Part shown: in pieces, positions 1-5,260 of the stretch
Layout: each line of letters opens with the position of its first letter
Position numbering within the stretch: position 1 is the stretch's first letter
DNA from: Flavobacteriales bacterium
GTDB lineage: Bacteria > Bacteroidota > Bacteroidia > Flavobacteriales_D > Sanyastnellaceae
Direction: 5' to 3'
Assembly (NCBI GenBank): GCA_027488055.1
Contig: JAIYCK010000343.1
Coordinates: 1 to 5,260, forward strand
DNA: 5,260 bases
Made by a program: the position numbers and the translations under genes
Notes under the pieces: generated by a model
What the model saw: the letters and a program-made list of their open reading frames with translations, nothing else
Database searches by the model: none
Told to the model about the DNA's origin: nothing

Positions 1-1438
1 CCACGGCTTCTGGATTAACTTGTGCCACAATGCTGACATACCCTTCTAGACATAAATCATAGCTTGGTAACGCTACCACATAAGGCGTCGCATATGCCTG
101 AATATCCAAAATATTGCTCTCCAAGACACATGAACCCGTGGTCAAAATACAATAATACGATCCAGGCGAATTGACCTCCAAGGTTTGATTAGTGCCTAAT
201 ACTTGTCCCAAGGGACCAATCCATTGGTAAGAATCGGCTATCGGACTGATCAGCGTGATGCCCTCATTGGGGCAGAGCACATTGTGACTGGGATTGGTAG
301 ATAATTGTGGTGCTGCTGGAAAGGACACATTGATGGATTCGTTGTCATCAGCCGAACAACCATTTTCGTATACGACACTTGCGGCAATACTATAAATACC
401 AGGTCCGGTGACCTCAATACTATTGCTGGTCAAACCTTCCACCCCTGGACCCGACCAAACAAAAGGAGCGTTGGATTGGGCCGTAAAGACCAACGTATCA
501 CCCTCGCAAATGAAAGAACTGCCTTGTATGGATAAATCCAAATAGGGTGTATCCAACACCTCAATATACAAAAACAAGGATTGCTCGGGATACCAAATGG
601 TATCATTTGGACATGGATCTTCTATGTGGAAATAGGGCACTGCAATGACTTCATAGTAGCCAGAAGAGTCCGCATAAAAATCATATTCAATAGCAGCTTC
701 TTCTTCCATGGTGATCGTGTCTCCATCCATTACGACAGACCACAATGCATCGGTGTACATTGGAAATTCTAGCTGGTCCAATAAATCGATGATCTCCACG
801 TGCACCATTTCATTGCCGCATATCTCGAGCGTGTCGCCCGATTCGATTGATGCATCTTCGAATTGAAGCAAGGGATCAATCTCATCGAGCGGAACAACGA
901 ATTCCACGCCAATGGCATTTACGCCCGTGCAGCCATTTTCACCTTCAATCACATAGGCATAACTTCCACTTACATTCACCGTAATCGAAGATGCATTGAT
1001 ATCTCCATTGGGCGTGGCCCACCATCCTGCTTGTCCATCCTCACTGCTACCGGTCAAAACCACCTCATTGGGGGCGCACAATTGAATTGGATTGGCATTG
1101 GGTGGTTGCGACACGTTGATTCCTTCGTCGTCCGTAATGAGCGGAACGGGTATCGGTAACACTGTTACAAATAGACTGTCAAGGTGACTGCTGCATCCAT
1201 CCTCGCGCTCGGTGGTCCAAGTCACCCACCCTGTCTCGGTCACATCCTGAAACATGGCATGCGATCCATTCTGCCATGTGGTATTGTATTCTGGACCTAT
1301 GAAGCAATTCGATCCAGTATTGGTCAAACCAAACACACGCAGCTCATCGCAACCCGTTGCAGTTTCTGAGCATTCGAGTGGCTCATTGGACGTGCTGATG
1401 CAAGTGTTTTCAATATCAAAAGTGCAATCTGCGCGCGA
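1..1438 (-). repeat. Tandem Ig/PKD-like extracellular modules
   Basis: From about residue 515 to the window edge the protein consists of beta-rich modules of roughly 75-110 residues: about 515-610, 611-699, 700-812, 813-891, 892-966, and a sixth cut off by the window. Most modules open with a Cys motif (LCAPNE at 634-639, ICGNE at 720-724, ICEGD at 824-828, LCPNE at 902-906, LCLEG at 976-980) and carry a second Cys near the end, often as NGC (C684, C875). They also contain a Trp strand (for example WSGPG at 842-846, WIGPLG at 920-925) and a PGxY-type turn (PGIYSI, PGSYYC). This is the style of PKD-like/SprB-like and gliding-related surface proteins in Bacteroidota. The third module is longer and more acidic than the rest. 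Confidence 0.7.
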
Positions 1439-2980
1439 ATAAAAATCATAATGAGGAGCCATGGCATTGTATAGTCTTCCAATATACATATCGCGATTAC
1501 CAGCTGATTTGACATGTACAAATTCGCCATAGGGCGAGTAACCACAAAGGCCCGGTAAAGTATTGGGATATTCGTATTCCAATCCCGTGGTGGCATTAAA
1601 CAATGTTGCATTGATCGCAAAAAGGTCATTCATCTCAGGCACGTTGAAAATCTTGTCAAAACTTCCTGTCATCACCACATCATCTTGTCCATTGGCCGCA
1701 ACGCCATGACAAACATCTTCTCCAGGCGAGGCGTATTGCCTCATCCACTGACGCTCTCCTTGCGCATTATAGGATGCACCGAAACTGTCTTTGAATCCCG
1801 CACTATTGAATAATCCCGAGCCCAATTCCAACGCATATTCATCCATGATGCATTGAAAAGTTCCGCCGAGGTACACCAGACCATCGGCCACATCCATTGC
1901 ACGAAAACTGACATAAGACGAGCTTCCATCTTCGATGCCCCACGTGACTGAACCATTGGTGGTCAACTTACCCAAGAATCCACTAAAGCTCGATACAGCG
2001 GGGACCACGATGGAATTGGATCCAAAATAAATCATTTGACCGATGCTCTCCCCAGCCACATACACAGCGGCTCCATCTACACAGAGGGCATACGGCAGCA
2101 CTTGTGTGGCTCCCAATTTCACAAACCACTGCTCGACTCCTAAAGGAGAATATTTTACAACAAAGCCCGCATTTTCGATGGTATTGTCGTGCATCACATC
2201 AAATGTGATATCATTTGTAAATTGACCTGTGACATAGACATTGCCACTCGGATCCACATCGATGTCCATACCCCGGTCGTCAAACGCCCCACTGCCTATT
2301 TCCACCCACTGCCATTCACCCGAGCTATTCAACTTGGCCGTAAAAACGTCGGGACTCGGGATGTTTCCGCCCTCGCCATTCATGGAATTGACAATAAAAT
2401 TTCCGAATTGTGCTTCTCCTTTAAACTCCCCTGTGACCAATACATCGCCATTGGCAGCGAGTGCCACACCATAACCCGCATCTCCGTAATTTCCACCAGC
2501 GGATTTGGCCCATAAAACATCTCCAAAGGCATTCATCTTGACAATAAATACGTCACCGCTGTCTGCCGCGCTTAATTGAATATTTCCAAAATTCACCGTA
2601 TTGTAGAAAAATCCTGTAACTACAATTTCCTCATTGGAGCAAGCAATACTCAACGCCCTATCTGTACCTGTACCCCCAAAACGATTGGACCACTGCGGAT
2701 TCCCATCGTTGTCATAGGCCACCACCACCGCATCACTCATGCCGGCACTTGAATAACTATTGATTTGAAAAGAAGCGTTGCCCGAAAAATAGCCCGCTAG
2801 ATAGTTGTTGCCCAAGGGTGAGACCGCCACATCCATCGCTTCATCCAAATTGGATCCACCCGCTCGACGAAGCCAATTGTCCTGCGCGTCAGCAGTCTGA
2901 TTGAGCAGCAAGAGCAAGCAAAAGATCATTGCTTTTTTTGCAATAAGCCAAAAAGAAATGTGGGCGGTACTTAAGGGCAT
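1..2980 (-). CDS. Giant secreted/surface protein: seven-bladed SBBP-type beta-propeller plus Ig/PKD-like modules (C-terminus beyond window)
   Basis: Translating the minus strand from the ATG at 2980 gives 993 codons with no stop before the window edge, so the protein is larger than 993 residues. Residues 1-32 look like a signal peptide: KK at 15-16, a Leu-rich core at 18-27, and an ADA cleavage motif at 30-32. Residues 33 to about 465 carry seven repeats of the form D/G-[VI]-A-x-[GN]-x-V-[YL]-V-T-G-x-F, each followed by an aromatic-Gly element and a Trp strand; this fits SBBP/beta-propeller repeats. From about 515 onward come Ig/PKD-like modules with paired Cys and motifs such as LCPNE, ICEGD and NGC. 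The protein is probably exported, perhaps as an adhesin or structural surface protein. Such proteins in Bacteroidota often end in a type IX secretion signal, which cannot be checked here. No catalytic motif was seen. An in-frame TTG at 3010 is an alternative start. The ATG at 2929 is unlikely because it would remove the charged n-region. The gene lies 68 bp downstream of the permease on the same strand. Confidence 0.9.
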   Translation of the reverse strand, partial: MPLSTAHISFWLIAKKAMIFCLLLLLNQTADAQDNWLRRAGGSNLDEAMDVAVSPLGNNYLAGYFSGNASFQINSYSSAGMSDAVVVAYDNDGNPQWSNRFGGTGTDRALSIACSNEEIVVTGFFYNTVNFGNIQLSAADSGDVFIVKMNAFGDVLWAKSAGGNYGDAGYGVALAANGDVLVTGEFKGEAQFGNFIVNSMNGEGGNIPSPDVFTAKLNSSGEWQWVEIGSGAFDDRGMDIDVDPSGNVYVTGQFTNDITFDVMHDNTIENAGFVVKYSPLGVEQWFVKLGATQVLPYALCVDGAAVYVAGESIGQMIYFGSNSIVVPAVSSFSGFLGKLTTNGSVTWGIEDGSSSYVSFRAMDVADGLVYLGGTFQCIMDEYALELGSGLFNSAGFKDSFGASYNAQGERQWMRQYASPGEDVCHGVAANGQDDVVMTGSFDKIFNVPEMNDLFAINATLFNATTGLEYEYPNTLPGLCGYSPYGEFVHVKSAGNRDMYIGRLYNAMAPHYDFYSRADCTFDIENTCISTSNEPLECSETATGCDELRVFGLTNTGSNCFIGPEYNTTWQNGSHAMFQDVTETGWVTWTTEREDGCSSHLDSLFVTVLPIPVPLITDDEGINVSQPPNANPIQLCAPNEVVLTGSSEDGQAGWWATPNGDINASSITVNVSGSYAYVIEGENGCTGVNAIGVEFVVPLDEIDPLLQFEDASIESGDTLEICGNEMVHVEIIDLLDQLEFPMYTDALWSVVMDGDTITMEEEAAIEYDFYADSSGYYEVIAVPYFHIEDPCPNDTIWYPEQSLFLYIEVLDTPYLDLSIQGSSFICEGDTLVFTAQSNAPFVWSGPGVEGLTSNSIEVTGPGIYSIAASVVYENGCSADDNESINVSFPAAPQLSTNPSHNVLCPNEGITLISPIADSYQWIGPLGQVLGTNQTLEVNSPGSYYCILTTGSCVLESNILDIQAYATPYVVALPSYDLCLEGYVSIVAQVNPEAV
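1586..2884 (-). repeat. Seven SBBP-like protein repeats forming a predicted beta-propeller
   Basis: These are degenerate protein-level repeats within the surface protein, not DNA repeats. Cores begin near residues 50, 110, 171, 238, 297, 361 and 426, a period of about 59-67 residues. Examples are VLVTGEFKGEAQFG (180-193) and VYVTGQFTNDITF (248-260). Each core is preceded by a Trp strand: W36, W97, W157, W225, W285, W347 and W412. Seven Trp strands and seven cores, with the first Trp strand coming before the first core, fit a closed seven-bladed propeller in which the N-terminal strand completes the last blade. The last two repeats are the most diverged. The closed fold is inferred from repeat count and spacing. 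Confidence 0.75.
2885..2980 (-). other. Signal peptide of the surface protein
   Basis: The first 32 residues have a polar start, two lysines (15-16), a hydrophobic core (MIFCLLLLL, 18-26) and the small-residue motif ADA before Q33, which suits signal peptidase I. The Cys at residue 21 lies inside the hydrophobic core rather than at the cleavage site, so this does not look like a lipoprotein signal. The n-region is long for a signal peptide, and longer still (43 residues to ADAQ) if translation begins at the TTG at 3010. Confidence 0.75.
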
Positions 2981-3013
2981 TCGCAGATAAATATAAGACA
3001 ATACATTCAAGTA

Positions 3014-3028
3014 CTTTCCTCCCCTCCC
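3014..3028 (-). promoter_or_regulatory. Strong Shine-Dalgarno-like purine tract before an in-frame TTG
   Basis: On the minus strand the gap between the permease and the surface protein contains GGGAGGGGAGGAAAG. Its last GGAGG (3022-3018) lies 7 nt before a TTG at 3010-3008 that is in frame with, and ten codons upstream of, the ATG at 2980. The ATG itself has no Shine-Dalgarno nearby. The element could set a TTG start, or it may be chance, since Bacteroidota often do not use this signal. Confidence 0.4.
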
Positions 3029-3048
3029 GAATTCAGAGCAAATCCCGG

Positions 3049-4299
3049 TTATTCGTAGCGCAAAGCATCGATTGGATCGAGGTTGGCCGCTTTCCGTGCT
3101 GGATAATATCCACTGATCACGCTCACAAAAAAGCAAATCGTGACGCCTAAAAAGATCCAAAGCCACGGAATAGTGAAAGGTGTTTCGATAATGAGCGAAA
3201 CGATATTACCTGCTAAAATCCCGAGCACAATACCAATGACACCTCCGATCTGACCGATCAATATGGCTTCGATCAAAAACTGTCGTCGAATGATGGTGGA
3301 CGATGCGCCAATGGCCTTGCGGGTGCCGATTTCGCGCGTCCGTTCGGTGACAGACACCAACATGATATTCATGAGTCCAATGGCTGCTCCCAGCAGTGTA
3401 ATCACCCCAATGACCGATGCTCCCATGGTAATACCAGAAATCAATTCATTCAGGTCTTGCGCCATGCGATCGCTTTTGATCAGCTCAAAACTCTCAGGCT
3501 CTGAAAGTGCATCCTCCCGCACGATCCTCATCCAACCGGCGGCCTCGGACATAGCTTTGTCCAATTGGGTCACATCATTGACCCGCACGTTGATCCGGTA
3601 TTCGGTGTCCTTATTATTGAAGTTTTTGCGGACATTGCTCACCGGTATCAGGCACTGATTGTCCCCTGCGATGCCGAGTGTATTGCCTTTGGATTCGAGC
3701 ACACCCACAATCTCATATTGAAATTGACCGATATACATTTTCTCTCCAATCGGCATGGGCTGATCCTTGAAAATTTTCTTGATAATGTCTTGACCCAAAA
3801 TCACCACATTGCTCCCATTGGCTAATTCAGAAGGCGCCAAATTGCGACCAGCCTCTAGCGTAAAACCCGATAAATCTAGATACGATGGGTCGCAGCCTAT
3901 GACCTTTACGTTGGGATTGGACTCTTCCCCATTGGCTTTCAGTTGAGCGTTATAAGAAGCCACAGCTGACATGCTCACATTGGCGTCAAATTTAAACCTT
4001 TCCAAAAAGGCTGCAGCTTGCTCGTAGCTAATAACCTCGCTCACGCGCTGGCGCATCCCATGCCGACCTCCTTGTCCCATGACGCCAGCAGAATAGATCG
4101 TAAACGTATTGCTTCCCATGCGGGAGAATTCCTGATTGACCTTGTTTTCCAATGCTTTGGTGGCCGTTATCATCGCCACCAAGGCCATGATACCGATGGC
4201 TATAATAGCCACAGTAATCACAGTGCGTAGCATTTGGCTGCCCAGTGAGCGCCAAGCGATGCGGAGATTTTCGGTATTGGTTTGGACATTCCATTTCAT
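3049..4299 (-). CDS. MacB/FtsX-family ABC transporter permease
   Basis: A complete 416-residue inner-membrane permease of the MacB/FtsX (DUF214) type. It has one N-terminal transmembrane helix (about 26-46), an extracytoplasmic MacB-like core domain (about 50-285), and three C-terminal helices (about 288-316, 342-371, 377-397). The family signature after helix 2 is clear at 313-332, containing SVTERTREIGTRKAIGA, and the C-terminus ends GYYPARKAANLDPIDALRYE. Relatives work with a separate MacB/LolD-like ATPase to move lipoproteins, peptides or drugs, or to transmit force across the envelope; the substrate cannot be read here. No ATPase gene is in the window. The ATG at 4299 is chosen because the residues after it (NLRIAWRSLGSQ before helix 1) match the usual start of the family. 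The frame stays open upstream to an ATG at 4491, but that stretch is unlike the family. No frameshift or missing segment was seen. Confidence 0.92.
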   Translation of the reverse strand: MKWNVQTNTENLRIAWRSLGSQMLRTVITVAIIAIGIMALVAMITATKALENKVNQEFSRMGSNTFTIYSAGVMGQGGRHGMRQRVSEVISYEQAAAFLERFKFDANVSMSAVASYNAQLKANGEESNPNVKVIGCDPSYLDLSGFTLEAGRNLAPSELANGSNVVILGQDIIKKIFKDQPMPIGEKMYIGQFQYEIVGVLESKGNTLGIAGDNQCLIPVSNVRKNFNNKDTEYRINVRVNDVTQLDKAMSEAAGWMRIVREDALSEPESFELIKSDRMAQDLNELISGITMGASVIGVITLLGAAIGLMNIMLVSVTERTREIGTRKAIGASSTIIRRQFLIEAILIGQIGGVIGIVLGILAGNIVSLIIETPFTIPWLWIFLGVTICFFVSVISGYYPARKAANLDPIDALRYE

Positions 4300-4307
4300 A
4301 GGCCATA

Positions 4308-4315
4308 CAAACCTA
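4308..4315 (-). promoter_or_regulatory. Possible Bacteroidota -7 element upstream of the permease
   Basis: TAGGTTTG on the minus strand matches the Bacteroidota -7 consensus TAnnTTTG exactly. It ends 8 nt before the permease ATG, so a transcript from it would be nearly leaderless. I see no TTG -33 element at the expected distance of about 19 nt, so this may be a chance match. Confidence 0.25.
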
Positions 4316-4403
4316 CGGAAACCCAAGGTTTGATGCACATAAAATACACCAATGGCAATCCACGCTTCAGAATGGATCATACCAGCGTGCAAAAACCCAC
4401 CTT

Positions 4404-4424
4404 GGACTGATCTTGCATCAGTCC
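4404..4424. repeat. Perfect 8-bp inverted repeat in the divergent intergenic region
   Basis: GGACTGAT (4404-4411) and ATCAGTCC (4417-4424) are perfect inverted copies separated by 5 nt (CTTGC). CCTTGG occurs at both edges (4400-4405 and 4423-4428), and a second palindrome, TTGGCCAA (4425-4432), follows directly, leading into an A-run. The element is 72 bp before the aconitase start and 104 bp before the permease start. It could be an operator for a dimeric regulator or a 5'-leader hairpin. It is not a normal terminator, because no T-run follows the stem on either strand. Confidence 0.5.
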
Positions 4425-4463
4425 TTGGCCAAAAAAACGAGCTGAAATTCGGGTATCCTGCAC

Positions 4464-4471
4464 TACATTCG
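4464..4471 (+). promoter_or_regulatory. Weak candidate -7 element for aconitase
   Basis: TACATTCG differs by one base from the Bacteroidota -7 consensus TAnnTTTG and lies 25 nt before the aconitase ATG, a reasonable place for a promoter. No clear -33 TTG was found at the expected spacing, so support is weak. The A-rich bases just before the ATG (4478-4493) contain no Shine-Dalgarno, as is usual in this phylum. Confidence 0.2.
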
Positions 4472-4496
4472 CGGCAGTAAAAATTCTGCAAAATCC

Positions 4497-5260
4497 ATGA
4501 GTAAAGTTTTCGATCTCGACATGATTAAAGCGGTTTACAGCCGTTTTCCAGAGCGTATTGCCGCAGCACGCCAAGTGGTAAATAAGCCCTTAACCCTTAC
4601 CGAAAAAATATTATATGCCCACCTTTGGGAAGGCGCAGCCAAAGAGGCCTATTCCCGCGGTGGAAGTTATGTGGACTTTGCGCCAGATCGCGTGGCCATG
4701 CAAGATGCCACTGCGCAAATGGCTTTGTTGCAATTTATGCAGGCAGGTCGCAAGCAAGTGGCCGTGCCGAGCACAGTGCACTGCGATCACTTGATCCAAG
4801 CCCGCGTAGGAGCTGGACAAGATCTACAAGAAGCAGTCAACAAAAACAACGAGGTATTTAACTTTTTGTCATCTATCTCCAATAAATATGGTATTGGTTT
4901 TTGGAAGCCAGGCGCGGGAATCATTCACCAAGTGGTGCTTGAGAATTATGCGTTCCCTGGAGGAATGATGATCGGTACCGATTCACATACGGTGAATGCC
5001 GGTGGATTGGGCATGGTGGCCATCGGAGTTGGTGGTGCCGACGCGATGGATGTGATGGCAGGTATGGCTTGGGAACTCAAATTCCCCAAATTAATCGGAA
5101 TCAAATTGACCGGCAAACTGTCAGGATGGGCCTCTGCAAAAGATGTGATTTTGAAAGTAGCTGGCATCCTCACTGTAAAAGGTGGAACCGGTTGCATTGT
5201 AGAATATTTCGGCGAAGGCGCTGAATCATTGAGTTGTACTGGTAAAGGCACCATTTGCAA
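4497..5260 (+). CDS. acn: Aconitate hydratase, N-terminal part (runs off the window)
   Basis: The enzyme isomerises citrate to isocitrate through cis-aconitate in the TCA cycle, in the cytoplasm, using a [4Fe-4S] cluster. The frame is open from the ATG at 4497 to the right edge: 254 full codons plus two bases, about a third of the usual 750-residue protein. Visible family motifs are RVAMQDATAQMA (65-76), PSTVHCDHLIQ (91-101) and GTDSHTVNAGGLG (160-172). With an offset of about 3 from mature pig mitochondrial aconitase, Q69, D97/H98 and D162/S163/H164 match its active-site Q72, D100/H101 and D165/S166/H167. This suggests the mitochondrial-type subfamily rather than AcnA/IRP1 or AcnB. The three cluster cysteines lie further downstream and are not in the window. 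The start is supported by the short N-terminus before FDLDMIKAVYSRFPERI, and no Shine-Dalgarno is seen. The gene is transcribed away from the permease and surface-protein genes. Confidence 0.95.
   Translation, partial: MSKVFDLDMIKAVYSRFPERIAAARQVVNKPLTLTEKILYAHLWEGAAKEAYSRGGSYVDFAPDRVAMQDATAQMALLQFMQAGRKQVAVPSTVHCDHLIQARVGAGQDLQEAVNKNNEVFNFLSSISNKYGIGFWKPGAGIIHQVVLENYAFPGGMMIGTDSHTVNAGGLGMVAIGVGGADAMDVMAGMAWELKFPKLIGIKLTGKLSGWASAKDVILKVAGILTVKGGTGCIVEYFGEGAESLSCTGKGTIC

Noticed and set aside
305..2515. Open frames of 60-108 codons on the plus strand, and in other minus frames, across the surface-protein gene
   Set aside because: They overlap a single uninterrupted 993-codon frame with clear signal peptide and repeat structure, and their translations show no family features or consistent composition.
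2988..2995. TATATTTA as a promoter -7 element for the surface protein
   Set aside because: It deviates from TAnnTTTG at the last base, lies only 7 nt before the ATG, and has no TTG at the proper -33 spacing.
2981..3048. A terminator between the permease and the surface protein
   Set aside because: The GC-rich segments around 3026-3048 do not form a convincing stem, and no T-run follows on the minus strand.
3263..3825. Plus-strand open frames of 131 and 86 codons within the permease
   Set aside because: They are antisense to a well-supported permease gene and their translations show no recognisable domain.
4404..4437. Inverted repeat plus A/T run as a rho-independent terminator
   Set aside because: On the plus strand the stem is followed by A rather than T. 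On the minus strand the T-run comes before the stem. Both flanking genes also start, rather than end, here.
4300..4491. N-terminal extension of the permease to the ATG at 4491 (64 extra residues)
   Set aside because: The frame is open, but the extra residues do not resemble the family, whose members normally begin just before NLRIAWRSLGSQ. The stretch would also cover nearly all of the divergent intergenic region, including the inverted repeat.
4611..5260. Open frames antisense to, or in another frame of, the aconitase (4611-4820 minus, 4625-4861 plus, 4946-5260 minus)
   Set aside because: The aconitase frame carries exact active-site motifs across the whole region; the alternatives are shadows of it.

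Overview
The window looks like the chromosome of a Bacteroidota bacterium, probably a free-living aerobe. Three things point there: a very large secreted protein made of a beta-propeller plus Cys-containing Ig/PKD-like modules, a stand-alone MacB/FtsX-type permease of the kind common in that phylum, and start codons mostly without Shine-Dalgarno sequences. This is inferred from protein style; no marker gene such as rRNA is present.

Layout. Positions 1-2980 (minus strand) hold the first 993 codons of a giant predicted surface or secreted protein, open from its start to the window edge. It has a signal peptide, then seven SBBP-like repeats that I read as one complete seven-bladed propeller, then at least five Ig/PKD-like modules with paired cysteines and the start of a sixth. 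Its C-terminus lies outside the window; a type IX secretion (Por) sorting domain would be expected there but cannot be seen. Next, 3049-4299 (minus strand) is a complete 416-residue MacB/FtsX-family ABC transporter permease, 68 bp upstream of the surface protein and in the same direction. A 197-bp divergent intergenic region (4300-4496) holds a perfect 8-bp inverted repeat. From 4497 to the right edge (plus strand) is the first third of an aconitate hydratase with its N-terminal active-site residues in place.

The three genes do not form an obvious pathway. The aconitase is TCA-cycle housekeeping transcribed away from the other two. The permease and surface protein may share a transcript, but nothing in the sequences links their functions. 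There are no RNA genes, mobile elements, CRISPR arrays or long noncoding stretches; every gap is under 200 bp. I did not find a convincing new system. The most interesting items are the propeller-plus-module architecture, the ambiguous start of the surface protein (a textbook Shine-Dalgarno in front of an in-frame TTG), and the palindrome between the divergent genes.
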